From the NCBI GenBank assembly GCA_023910605.1, contig JAAVVV010000001.1, forward strand, positions 796,698 through 860,697: 64,000 bases of DNA, written 5' to 3'. Origin of the DNA: Bosea sp. (in: a-proteobacteria) (GTDB lineage: Bacteria; Pseudomonadota; Alphaproteobacteria; Rhizobiales; Beijerinckiaceae). The notes under the pieces were generated by a model. The model saw only the letters and a program-made list of their open reading frames with translations, made no database searches and was not told the DNA's origin. The translations under genes were made by a program, and so were the position numbers. Positions 1-7,459 of this stretch are shown here, piece after piece. How positions within the stretch are numbered: position 1 is the first letter of the stretch; each line of letters begins with the position of its first letter.

Positions 1-777
1 ACGAAGCGCTATCCCTGCGACCTGACGGACGAGGAGTGGGCCCGGATCGCGCCCTTGATGCCCAAACCCGGACGGACGGGACGGCCTCGGGAGACGGACT
101 TCCGCGAGGTGATCAACGCCGTGCGCTATCTGGTGCGCTCGGGCTGCGGCTGGCGGATGCTGCCTCATCATTTCGGCCATTGGCGAACGGTTTACGGCTG
201 GTTCCGCGAACTGGCGCGGCGCTTCCTGTTCCAGACCATCCACGATGTCGAGCTGATGCTCGACCGGGAGCGGGTTGGTCGCGAGGCAAGCCCCACGGCG
301 GCGGTGATCGACAGCCAGTCGGTCAAGGCTCCGCAAGCCAAAACAAGGGGTTACGACGCCAACAAGAAGATACGCGGCCGCAAGCGACATATCGCGGTCG
401 ATACCGACGGACGGCTCTTGATGGTCAATCTGACGACCGCCGACATCTCCGACAGCGCCGGTGCGCAAGCCATCCTCGATGCCATCCGCAAGCGCTGGCC
501 CTGGGTGAAGCATCTCTTCGCCGACGCCGCCTACGACCGCCTGACCTTGATGGACAAGGCCGCCTATCTCAACTTCGTCATCGAGATCATCCGGCGCTCC
601 GAGCAGCAGAAGGGCTTCCATGTTCTGCCCCGGCGCTGGGTCGTCGAGCGGACCTTCGGATGGATGATGCGCTGGCGCCGCCTCGTCCGCGACTATGAAA
701 AACGCATCGACGTCTCAACCGCCATGATCCACGTCGCCATGGGCGGCCTTCTTATCCGAAGAAACGCTCATCCCTGA
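1..777 (+). CDS. IS5-family DDE transposase, 5' partial
   Basis: The frame is open from base 1 and continues to the TGA at 775-777, so only the first few residues are missing. The order of blocks is that of IS5/IS427-type transposases: an N-terminal DUF4096-like part (LTDEEWARIAPLMP, then SGCGWRMLPHHF), the first catalytic Asp in VIDSQSVKAP, a second Asp in LFADAAYDR, and the glutamate region RRWVVERTFGWM. Cut-and-paste transposition by an RNase H-like fold is the known role of the family. No frameshift or internal stop is seen, so it could be active. The TTG at 55 is not the true start because coding similarity extends upstream of it. Confidence 0.92.
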   Translation, partial: TKRYPCDLTDEEWARIAPLMPKPGRTGRPRETDFREVINAVRYLVRSGCGWRMLPHHFGHWRTVYGWFRELARRFLFQTIHDVELMLDRERVGREASPTAAVIDSQSVKAPQAKTRGYDANKKIRGRKRHIAVDTDGRLLMVNLTTADISDSAGAQAILDAIRKRWPWVKHLFADAAYDRLTLMDKAAYLNFVIEIIRRSEQQKGFHVLPRRWVVERTFGWMMRWRRLVRDYEKRIDVSTAMIHVAMGGLLIRRNAHP

Positions 778-796
778 CTTTCCAAACGGACTCTTA
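1..796 (+). mobile_element. IS5-type insertion sequence, right part
   Basis: The window opens inside this element, so its left end is not visible. It consists of the transposase frame followed by about 20 bp ending near 793-796 (TTTCCAAACGGACTC), which I take as the right terminal inverted repeat. The element abuts the 3' end of the integrase gene, and the integrase reading frame runs into it and stops inside it. The left inverted repeat and target duplication cannot be checked here, so the exact right boundary is approximate. Confidence 0.75.
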
Positions 797-2108
797 GAGC
801 CGTTACCGTCGAAAAAATCTTCGCCATCGCAGCGCGGCGGGACTCATAATCTACCGCGTAAGAATGGCGCTTGAACTCCACGCCATCAAGCAAGGCGGCG
901 ATGTAGCCGGCCACCGTGTCCGCAGCCATGATGAGCGACGTGTCGACGTTGTGGATGTAGCGGCTCGTGATGGTGCCTTGAGCGTGGCCCAGAAGCGCAG
1001 CCACAGTGGATTCTGTGAACCCCAACTCGTTCGCGATGCTCGCGAAACTATGGCGCAGCACATGGGGCGTGATGCCAGCGATCGGCGTGCCGGCGATCAT
1101 CTTGTCCCAATGCTTCGGAAACCCGATCAGCGGCTTGCCGGGCAAGGTGCCCGGAAACACCGGGCCCGCGGCAAGGCGGGGTTTGCGTGCCTCCAGCATC
1201 TCGATGACTGGCAACCCGATGGGTCGAACCGAGGCACCTTCCTTGGTGTCGACGAGGCGTAGGCAACTCGACCCGACGTCGACCTCCCGCCAGGCCAGAT
1301 TCAGGATTTCACCGCGACGGCAACCCGTGAGCGCGATGCAGCGCGCGACGACAGCGGCGGTTCCGAACTGGTCATCGTCGGCCGCTTTCCGGAGGAATTC
1401 GCCAAACACCCGGTATTCATCTTCGGAGAGACGGCGCGTACGCTTCTGGTAGGCCATCTTGCGAATGCCATGCACGGGATTGGTTTCGATGATCGCGTGC
1501 TGGCGCGCATAGGTCAGGAGTGCGCCCAGCAGTCCAACGGTGCGAGTACCGGTGCCCGCCCCACCCCGCACTATGGCGCGCCCGCGCTTGCGGGTCTTGA
1601 CGTCGGCGCGTGTCTGGCCGGTAGCGACGTCGCGCATGAAGCGCATTACGTCAGCCGAGACGATGTCCTTCACGCGCCGCGTTCCAAGCAGCGGGATGAT
1701 GTGACGCCGGATCCGGCCCTCGTCGGTGTAGATGGTCGATTCCTTCTTCGGCAGACGCTTTTTGCCAAGGATCAGGCCAGCCTTCGCGTCCTCGATATAG
1801 CGTTCGCACAACTCCTTGATGGTGATGGCGCGGATATCGAGTTGCCGTTCCTCGGCTGGATTGTCGCCCTGGGCGATCCGGCCAAGCAAGGCGCGTGCCT
1901 GTCGCCGGGCCGTTTCCGGCGTCCAGACGCCGTGCGGGCCAATCGTCAATCGACGCGTGCGCCCTTTCGCGCGATACTGAACGAGATAACTACGCCGGCC
2001 CGAGCTAAAGACCCGAAGCCCAAATCCGACGAGTTCGTCGTCCCAGATGAAGTAGTCCGTGCCCTGCGGCATTGCCTGATCGACAGTCCGCTTGCTAAGC
2101 TTTCCCAC
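768..2108 (-). CDS. tyrosine site-specific integrase (DUF4102/P4-type)
   Basis: Integrase of a genomic island. The N-terminal arm-binding DUF4102 domain (FGLRVFSSGRRSYLVQYR, then RRLTIGPHG) is followed by a core-binding domain and a C-terminal catalytic domain with Arg in TGCRRGEILNL (about residue 263), HVLRHSF (about 349) and the nucleophile Tyr in SRYIHN (about 383). I chose the GTG at 2108 because AGGAGA lies 6 nt upstream; an ATG at 2219 would add 37 unconvincing residues. The gene is transcribed away from the tRNA remnant at 2302-2346. Its last codons and stop lie in the neighbouring IS5-type right end, so the native C-terminus has been replaced, although all catalytic residues remain. 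Confidence 0.88.
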   Translation of the reverse strand: MGKLSKRTVDQAMPQGTDYFIWDDELVGFGLRVFSSGRRSYLVQYRAKGRTRRLTIGPHGVWTPETARRQARALLGRIAQGDNPAEERQLDIRAITIKELCERYIEDAKAGLILGKKRLPKKESTIYTDEGRIRRHIIPLLGTRRVKDIVSADVMRFMRDVATGQTRADVKTRKRGRAIVRGGAGTGTRTVGLLGALLTYARQHAIIETNPVHGIRKMAYQKRTRRLSEDEYRVFGEFLRKAADDDQFGTAAVVARCIALTGCRRGEILNLAWREVDVGSSCLRLVDTKEGASVRPIGLPVIEMLEARKPRLAAGPVFPGTLPGKPLIGFPKHWDKMIAGTPIAGITPHVLRHSFASIANELGFTESTVAALLGHAQGTITSRYIHNVDTSLIMAADTVAGYIAALLDGVEFKRHSYAVDYESRRAAMAKIFSTVTALRVRLESQG

Positions 2109-2301
2109 GTCGGTTCTCCTGGTTCGCGTTGCGGTCCATGGAGCCCGTTTCCGGAAGCACCACGGCAGCACCTGGAGGGAAATTGCGACGTGCCATGGGA
2201 TACACGGTTCGGTGCGCAATGCCAGTAAATCTCAATATACGTAGTATTTTAGAGAGAATTTTCGTATAAAGAGAAAGTCTAGCGAAGATTAGCCGAAGTC
2301 G

Positions 2302-2346
2302 CTCCGAAGGCAGAGGTCACAGGTTCGAATCCTGTCGGGTGCGCCA
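2302..2346 (+). other. tRNA-Arg 3' half, island attachment site remnant
   Basis: The sequence from the anticodon loop (CTCCGAA) through the anticodon 3' stem (GGCAG), the T arm (ACAGGTTCGAATCCTGT) and the acceptor 3' strand ending GGTGCGCCA matches the 3' half of an arginine tRNA. No matching D arm or 5' acceptor strand lies upstream, so this is a fragment, not a gene. Tyrosine integrases of the adjacent type commonly recombine in tRNA 3' halves, and the integrase start is only about 195 bp away. I infer an att junction of an island that extends leftward out of the window. Confidence 0.72.
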
Positions 2347-2391
2347 ATGATTTCAATAATTTAGAGAAGTTTTGCGCAGGCCGAAAATACT

Positions 2392-2413
2392 CGGGGTAAC
2401 ACCGGGGTAACAC
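2392..2413. repeat. tandem CGGGGTAACAC pair near att
   Basis: Two perfect 11-bp copies lie head to tail 46 bp after the tRNA remnant. Short direct repeats flanking an att core are typical of integrase arm-type binding sites. That role is inferred only from position and repetition. Confidence 0.5.
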
Positions 2414-2539
2414 GGCGGGTAGCTGCCCTGTTTTGCGGTAGCACCTGAGTCGTCGTTGGACGCCTAAAGGGGTAAATCTCCGAAGCCGATTCACACATTG
2501 TCGCCCGCAACGAACGCTGGACCGGCGCCGGAGCCAGTG

Positions 2540-2887
2540 AGCCTTACGAGGCGGTCTGGGCGCGCGAGGCCATTTCTTCGCGCCTCGCGTAAGTTCCAAA
2601 TCGCTACCTTCTCCGGTGGTTATGCGAACTGGTCGGAAATCTGGCTCCCATCCCAAACGAAGAAAGAGATGCCCAAGCGCATCGGAGCCCAAAGGGCCCC
2701 AGCCAAGAAGGACAAAAAAGAGCGACACGAGGTAAGTAGCCCAAGCGTCACCTCCCGCGAAAATCGGTTCGCCTCGTCCGCATCCGCTTTTGGCAAACAC
2801 GGCTGCGACCGCCAGCATCACCACAAGCCCGCCGAATACGATCCAATGTCGCAGTCGCTTTGCGCCTGCCGTTTTCAAATCTCTCAT
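2540..2887 (-). CDS. possible small membrane protein, 3' end uncertain
   Basis: A frame beginning at ATG 2887 encodes a charged N-terminus, a hydrophobic segment (HWIVFGGLVVMLAVAAVFA, about residues 14-32) and a second one (WATYLVSLFFVLLGWGPLG, about 49-67). The frame stays open to 2279 but from about residue 115 becomes Arg-rich and finally reads the antisense of the tRNA remnant, which is not real coding sequence. If a gene is present, its original 3' end was lost when the island or IS630 region was rearranged. The ribosome site is weak. Family unknown; the 2540 end is only where plausible protein stops. Confidence 0.25.
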
Positions 2888-3035
2888 TGAGCGTCCCGAG
2901 GTCCGATTTCTAGGCTATCGATCAACGATAAAAGGCCCCCATTACGGGAATCATACCAAAGGCCCTTTGACCTGACTCACCGAGGGTTCCCAAACTGACT
3001 GCGGCGTGATTCAAAGTGCGTGGAGGACCCACGCC

Positions 3036-3566
3036 ATGCCGAAGGTTGTCGAGATCAAGCCGAGCCATACTCCCGCCGAGCTGCGCCGCCTGGCGGCATC
3101 GGGCAAGGATGCGAACCAAAGTCGACGATTGCTGTCCATCGCTGCGGCGCTGGACGGGATGAGCCGGGCGGAGGCCGCCAAGATCGGCGGCATGGACCGC
3201 CAGACGCTACGGGACTGGGCGCATCGGTTTAATGAGCAAGGCCCTGCCGGGTTGAAGGACAACCGTCGCCGGGGGAACCCAAGACGTCTGTCGCAGGCGC
3301 AACTGGTGGAGCTGTCCGAGATCGTCGAGACCGGCCCCAACCGCGCTGTAGACGGCGTGGTGCGCTGGCGGCGGATCGACCTGCAACGTGTCATCGCGGA
3401 CAAGTTCAAGATCGCGTATCACCAGCGCAGCATCGGCAAGCTGCTGAAGCACCTGGGCTTCTCGCACATCAGCGCCCGGCCACGGCATCCCGGGCAAGAT
3501 GGCGAGGTCATCGCGGCTTTTAAAAAAACTGGCCCAACACGCTCGCGGCGCACATCAAGGGCGTGA
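3036..3566 (+). CDS. IS630 transposase, N-terminal frame (DNA-binding)
   Basis: First frame of a frameshifted transposase. The ATG at 3036 follows GGAGG by 9 nt. Residues about 5-110 hold the paired helix-turn-helix domain (RAEAAKIGGMDRQTLRDW, then GLKDNRRRGNPRRLS) that binds the inverted repeats. After the A7 run at 3522-3528 this frame yields a short arginine-rich tail and stops, whereas the -1 frame continues with the expected KNWPNTLAAH junction of the family. The product alone would be a DNA-binding protein without the catalytic domain. Confidence 0.85.
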   Translation: MPKVVEIKPSHTPAELRRLAASGKDANQSRRLLSIAAALDGMSRAEAAKIGGMDRQTLRDWAHRFNEQGPAGLKDNRRRGNPRRLSQAQLVELSEIVETGPNRAVDGVVRWRRIDLQRVIADKFKIAYHQRSIGKLLKHLGFSHISARPRHPGQDGEVIAAFKKTGPTRSRRTSRA

Positions 3567-4102
3567 CGCGCAAGACGAAGATCGAGATCTGGTTTCAGGA
3601 TGAGGCCCGCATCGGCCAGAAGAACGGGCTCGTCCGGCAATGGGCGAGGCGCGGCACAAGACCTACCCAGCCTGCCGACCAACGCTATGAGAACGCCTAT
3701 CTCTTCGGTGCCATCTGCCCCGAAAGAGGCGTGGGCGCGGCCCTCGCTTTGCCCCATGCTGACACCGACATGATGCAACTGCATATCGACGAGATATCCC
3801 TGCACGTCGCCAAAGGCGCTCATGCCGTGCTGCTGCTGGATCGAGCCGGATGGCACATCACCGGCGACCTGAACTGGCCGAAGAACATCACGCCGATCCT
3901 GCTGCCCTCGCGCGCGCCGGAACTGAACCCCGTGGAGAATATCTGGCAGTATCTGCGTGCCAACTACCTCTCGAACCGCGTCTTCGAGACATACGCCGAC
4001 ATCATCAATGCAGCCTGCGAGGCCTGGAACAGGCTCACCGAAAGGCCCGACGTCATCACATCAATCGGGATGCGCCACTGGGCGCAAACAGGTCAGTTGT
4101 AA
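3527..4102 (+). CDS. IS630 transposase, catalytic frame after -1 shift
   Basis: This frame is read after a -1 slip on TTTTAAAAAAAC (3518-3529). It contains the DDE domain: first Asp in IWFQDEARIG, second Asp in LLLDRAGWH, and Glu in APELNPVENIW. Initiation codons such as the GTG near 3563 exist, but the family normally makes a fused protein by programmed frameshifting, and continuity of the protein across 3527 supports that. The C-terminus (SIGMRHWAQTGQL) is that expected, so the element appears full length. Confidence 0.85.
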   Translation, partial: NWPNTLAAHIKGVTRKTKIEIWFQDEARIGQKNGLVRQWARRGTRPTQPADQRYENAYLFGAICPERGVGAALALPHADTDMMQLHIDEISLHVAKGAHAVLLLDRAGWHITGDLNWPKNITPILLPSRAPELNPVENIWQYLRANYLSNRVFETYADIINAACEAWNRLTERPDVITSIGMRHWAQTGQL

Positions 4103-4214
4103 GGGCCGTTAGTATCATCCAAATAGCGCGCTACGTCTGGAATGGGGCGCGGAGCCATCCTAGAAGCTCAGGAAGGTTCAGGCCGCGACATAGTGTCTGT
4201 TCGTGCCGCTGCCT

Positions 4215-4410
4215 CTAGCCGATTAAAAACCTGTTTTCGAAGGGCAATGCTGGTCTGGGTTCGCGCACTGGAACCCCCGACCGCCTGATCATTTGCACCG
4301 CAAGCACTGCCAGTTCGTGCGCCGTGCAGTCCAGGGCTTGGACCGTGGCAACCTTGAAGCCGCCCACATAGTGGTAGCGCGCCTTGATATAGTTGTTCTG
4401 GGAGTCGATC
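4215..4410 (-). pseudogene. HEPN-like gene, 3' part, cut off by IS66
   Basis: Reading leftward from the IS66 target duplication, the frame of the gene that begins at 7295 continues as DSQNNYIKARYHYVGGF and ends in ENRFLIG with TAG at 4215-4217. The joint is exact when one copy of AGTCGATC is kept, giving an uninterrupted protein of about 165 residues. This half has no start of its own and would not be expressed. The KARYHY stretch and the Asn-rich turn may belong to the second half of a helical bundle. Confidence 0.78.
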
Positions 4411-4418
4411 GTAAGCGG

Positions 4419-6110
4419 TTAGCTGAGGGCGTTTGACCTGAAGTTCCAGGGCATGAGGGCGTCGATTTTGGATGCGGGCCATCCTTGGGCGATATGCGCG
4501 AGGGTTTGCGACAGCCAGTCGAGAGGATCGACATTGTTCATCCTGGCGGTTTGCAGAAGCGTTCCCAGTGTAGCCCAGGTCCTGCCACCGCCTTCACTTC
4601 CGGCAAAGAGGCTGTTCTTTCGCGTAATGGTTTGGGGCCTGATGGCCCGTTCGACGATGTTGGAGTCGATTTCAATGCGACCGTCGGAGAGGAACCGTTC
4701 GAGTGCTTCACGGCGGGCGAGCGCATAGCGGATTGCTTCCGCCGTCTTGGACTTGCCGGAGACCTTGCCGAGCTCCCGTTCCCAAAGATCGAAGAGGCGC
4801 GCGACGACAGGCGCAGACTTTTCCTGCCGGAGCTTCGCGCGGGTGTCTGCATTCCGGCCGCGCACGTCATCTTCGACCCTCCACAGCTCGGTCATGGCCA
4901 TGACGCTGTCCGTGGCAGCCTGCGAGACGCCGCTGATGTGCAGATCGTAGAACCTGCGCCTGAGATGCGCCCAGCATCCGGCAAGCCTCATCGTTTCTGT
5001 GCTGCCGGTTTTGGCCTGGCTTTTGGCGTGGCTCTTGGCCTGGCTCTTGGCCTGGCTCTTGGCCTGGCTCTTGGCCTGGCTCTTGGCAAGGCTGCTATAG
5101 GCCACGTATCCATCGACCTGCAGGATGCCGTTGTACCCGGACAGATGACGGGCCACACATTCAGCGCCTCTGCCGTCTTCGAAGCGATAGGCCACCATTG
5201 GCGGACTGGTGCCGCCATAGGGGCGATCATCGCGCGCGTAGGCCCATAACCAGGCCTTGGTTGCTTTCCCCGATCCGGGAGCCAGAGTGGGCAAGCTCGT
5301 TTCGTCGGCAAAGATCCGCTCACCCTCCTTGATCTTTTCGAGGATGTAATCGGCCAGTATCTGCAGTTCAAACCCAAGATGGCCCATCCATTGGGCCATC
5401 AGGGATCGGCTGATCTCGACCCCGTCGCGCAGGTAGATCGCCTCCTGACGGTAAAGCGGAAGACCGTCGGCATATTTGGAGACCGCGATAAAGGCGAGCA
5501 GCCGTTCCGTTGGCAATCCGGCTTCGATGATGTGTGCCGGTGCGAGCGCCTGGATCACGCCGTCATGGCCACGGAAGGCATATTTGGGACGGCGCGTCAC
5601 GATGACCCTGAACTTCGGCGGAATGACATCGAGCCGTTCGGAACGGTCTTCGCTGATCAGCACCTTCTCCAGGCCCTCATATCCAGCGGGGAGTTCCGGC
5701 TCGATGACCTCCTCGATGCGCTCAAGATGCGCAGCAAAGCCTTTGCGCGGGCGTGGAGCGCGTTTCGGCTTGTCCCTGGCGCCCCGGTCGAGTTCGCTCT
5801 GGACGCTCGAAAGGCCGGTCTCCACCTCCTCGAAGGCAAAGGCAATCTGCTCGTCGTCGAGGACCCCAGGACCACCGGCGCGGAGCCGTTCAGAGCGCTT
5901 GCCATGTTGCGCGCGCTGCAAGACCTTCATGATCAGCGTCAGGTTGGCAATCCGCTCGTTGGCGCTCTGTTCGATCGCCTCCAGCCGGGCGATTTCAGCC
6001 TCCGCGGCTCTTAATCGAACATCCCCTTGCGCCTGCGCACGCGCCAGGGCGAGCACCATCGCCTTGAGCGCATCCACGTCGTCCGGCAAGGTGTTCAGGG
6101 GTAAATCCAT
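4419..6110 (-). CDS. tnpC: IS66 transposase TnpC
   Basis: Catalytic DDE transposase of IS66, 563 residues. The N-terminal coiled-coil/zinc-finger part (residues about 1-150, LMKVLQRAQHGKRSERL) precedes the catalytic domain with ADETSLPTLAPG, QVDGYVAYSSL, CWAHLRRRFYDLH and SNIVERAIRP, then the IS66 C-terminal box ending in WNFRSNALS. The start is the ATG at 6110. An unusual feature is a run of about seven AKSQ-type tetrapeptides right after YVAYSSL, produced by a 12-bp tandem repeat at about 5010-5090, which is absent or single in typical family members. The frame stays open through it. Confidence 0.95.
   Translation of the reverse strand: MDLPLNTLPDDVDALKAMVLALARAQAQGDVRLRAAEAEIARLEAIEQSANERIANLTLIMKVLQRAQHGKRSERLRAGGPGVLDDEQIAFAFEEVETGLSSVQSELDRGARDKPKRAPRPRKGFAAHLERIEEVIEPELPAGYEGLEKVLISEDRSERLDVIPPKFRVIVTRRPKYAFRGHDGVIQALAPAHIIEAGLPTERLLAFIAVSKYADGLPLYRQEAIYLRDGVEISRSLMAQWMGHLGFELQILADYILEKIKEGERIFADETSLPTLAPGSGKATKAWLWAYARDDRPYGGTSPPMVAYRFEDGRGAECVARHLSGYNGILQVDGYVAYSSLAKSQAKSQAKSQAKSQAKSHAKSQAKTGSTETMRLAGCWAHLRRRFYDLHISGVSQAATDSVMAMTELWRVEDDVRGRNADTRAKLRQEKSAPVVARLFDLWERELGKVSGKSKTAEAIRYALARREALERFLSDGRIEIDSNIVERAIRPQTITRKNSLFAGSEGGGRTWATLGTLLQTARMNNVDPLDWLSQTLAHIAQGWPASKIDALMPWNFRSNALS
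5010..5090 (-). repeat. 12-bp tandem repeat inside tnpC
   Basis: About seven copies of CTTGGCCTGGCT (plus strand) lie in tandem, some with single changes such as GCGTGG. They encode AKSQ units in TnpC. The unit is a multiple of three, so copy-number change by slippage keeps the frame. Confidence 0.85.
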
Positions 6111-6186
6111 GGGTGCAAATAGAGCACAAAACCGCTCACTTTCCCAATGATTACAGCAGCATGATTCATCTTGCCGCAGATCGACA

Positions 6187-6531
6187 TCATCCCGTCAGCA
6201 AGGGTCGCCGCACCTTTGTCGGACGGATCTTCTTCCAGTCCATCCCGGCCAGAAGAGCCATCAGCTGCGAATGGTCCAGGCGAATGCGAGCCGCCGATAG
6301 GGCAGGCCAGCAAAAGCCTTGCTCCTCAAGCGTCTTCGAATAGAGACAAACGCCGCTGCCATCCCACCACACGATCCGAACACGGTCCGCACGTTTCGAC
6401 CGAAACACGTAAAGCGCGCCGTTGAACGGGTCGAGGCCGCCATCCCGGACAAGCACCATCAGGGATGCGGCACCTTTACGAAAGTCGACGGGCTGGCACG
6501 ACACGTAAACGACGACACCCAGGCCAATCAT
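6187..6531 (-). CDS. tnpB: IS66 accessory protein TnpB
   Basis: The 114-residue IS66 Orf2-like protein. Diagnostic blocks are the N-terminal VSCQPVDFRKGAASL, GALYVFRSKRADRVRIVWWD and GFCWPAL. Its biochemical role in IS66 transposition is not established, but it is required with TnpA in studied elements. It overlaps the end of tnpA by 4 bp (ATGA), indicating translational coupling, and precedes tnpC by about 75 bp. Confidence 0.93.
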   Translation of the reverse strand: MIGLGVVVYVSCQPVDFRKGAASLMVLVRDGGLDPFNGALYVFRSKRADRVRIVWWDGSGVCLYSKTLEEQGFCWPALSAARIRLDHSQLMALLAGMDWKKIRPTKVRRPLLTG

Positions 6532-6932
6532 GCTTTGCGCACCGCCCTCAGTATCACGGTCAGATGATCCGCATCGATGTCGCCGCCAACACGGACAACC
6601 GTATCCCGAATGACAATCTCCACAGCCCAGTTGCCAGCCGCCTCGACGCGCGCAAACTTCACCTCATCGTGCGCAACGGGCATGGCTTTGACCGCCCCGG
6701 ATGCCCGGGCCTGTCGCCGCCATCCATAAAGCTGCGAAGGGTCAACCCCGGCAGAACGCGCAATCGCCGAAACATTCGCACCAGGCAACAGCGTCTGGGA
6801 AATCAGTCGTGCCTTCTCGTCGACCGACCAATCACGTAGCCTGCGCCTCGTCCGCACCGGCGCTGCCGTCAAAACCTCAAAAACTCGATCTTGATTCATA
6901 CTCTCGCTCATAGGATTCCCCACATGATTCAC
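6528..6932 (-). CDS. tnpA: IS66 accessory protein TnpA (HTH)
   Basis: The 134-residue IS66 Orf1-like protein of the IS3/IS911 HTH type: WSVDEKARLISQTLLPGANV followed by SAIARSAGVDPSQLYGWRRQ. It presumably binds the element ends. The first ATG is at 6932; internal ATG codons at 6911 (MSES) and 6899 (MNQD) are equally possible starts. It is the first gene of the leftward IS66 operon. Confidence 0.92.
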   Translation of the reverse strand: MNHVGNPMSESMNQDRVFEVLTAAPVRTRRRLRDWSVDEKARLISQTLLPGANVSAIARSAGVDPSQLYGWRRQARASGAVKAMPVAHDEVKFARVEAAGNWAVEIVIRDTVVRVGGDIDADHLTVILRAVRKA

Positions 6933-6988
6933 CGGGAAAATGAGCGATCAGAACACCAAAAGATACGTGGGGTTGCCTACACGCTTAC

Positions 6989-7295
6989 AGTCGATCAGTG
7001 CCAGCACATTAAGGTCGTCTTGCTCGCTCAAACCGAGTCCTGCCGCATTGCACGCCTCGGCTAACTTCACGAAGCTATGGCTCAAAACGCGCAACTGGGA
7101 GCCCGTCCGGCCCGCCGAGATCAGGGCTGCTTTCATGTAGAGCTCGATACAATGGTAATACAGATAGCGGATCGGATCGCCTGCCCAACCACCGACGCCT
7201 TTCAGCTCACGTGCAAGCACCTGCGCTCCGACGCGATAGGCCTCGGCCTTGTTTATGAAACCGACCGGAGCGGTTGAGCTGAACGATTCGCCCAT
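6989..7295 (-). pseudogene. HEPN-like gene, 5' part, interrupted by IS66
   Basis: Starts at ATG 7295 after AGAGGG and reads MGESFSSTAPVGFINKAEAY..., then a helix-rich stretch with YYHCIELYMKAALI, the sort of aromatic/His-Glu-Leu-x-Lys-Ala helix seen in HEPN-like bundles, and RVLSHSFVKLAE. After LALID the IS66 terminus begins and adds an artefactual tail to a stop at 6948. The missing rest is at 4215-4410. HEPN proteins are often toxin RNases or partners in defence modules, but the canonical R-x4-6-H pair is not clearly present, so function stays open. Confidence 0.7.
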
Positions 7296-7459
7296 GTCGC
7301 CCTCTGGAGATGATGTATTATTCTAGCACCAATACAGTCGGCAATTCCGGAGATTTCTTGCAGACTTGCGACTAGGGAGCCGAGTTCAATTATTTTGTCA
7401 ATGGCGGTGCAATTTCCGGCCAGCGGGGCGGCGGGCCGACTGCGGCAGGCGCCGGATCT

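Larger units (their letters stand above)
2347..2949. other. 602-bp stretch between att remnant and IS630
   Basis: No well-supported gene. It begins with a perfect tandem pair of the 11-mer CGGGGTAACAC at 2392-2413. On the minus strand an open frame starting at ATG 2887 has two hydrophobic segments in its first 60 residues, but its downstream half is low-complexity and reads antisense through the tRNA remnant, so only a decayed or short protein is possible. I see no other promoter or terminator with confidence. Confidence 0.5.
2950..4118 (+). mobile_element. IS630-family insertion sequence
   Basis: The element carries a two-frame transposase. Its ends are imperfect inverted repeats: from about 2950 rightward (ATCATACCAAAGGCCCTTTG) and, read on the opposite strand, from about 4118 leftward (ATGATACTAACGGCCCTTAC). 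The shared core is ATAC..AA.GGCCCTT. IS630 elements duplicate TA on insertion; the exact terminal bases cannot be fixed without an empty site. It sits about 100 bp from the 3' remnant of the HEPN-like gene. Confidence 0.8.
4411..6988 (-). mobile_element. complete IS66-family element with 8-bp target duplication
   Basis: A 2578-bp element whose ends read inward as GTAAGCGGTTAG (from 4411) and GTAAGCGTGTAG (from 6988, opposite strand), the usual IS66 termini. It is flanked by perfect direct repeats AGTCGATC at 4403-4410 and 6989-6996. It carries tnpA, tnpB and tnpC in one leftward operon. All three frames are intact, so the insertion looks recent and possibly mobile. It interrupts an HEPN-like gene. 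Confidence 0.95.

Noticed and set aside
2279..2540. Minus-strand open frame ending LAHPTGFEPVTSAFGA
   Set aside because: This is the well-known spurious translation of the antisense of a tRNA 3' half and not a protein.
5010..5090. Possible CRISPR or minisatellite regulatory array
   Set aside because: The 12-bp period is in frame inside tnpC and encodes AKSQ units.
1..7300. Prophage
   Set aside because: An integrase is present, but no capsid, tail, lysis or replication genes are seen; the region is island edge and insertion sequences.
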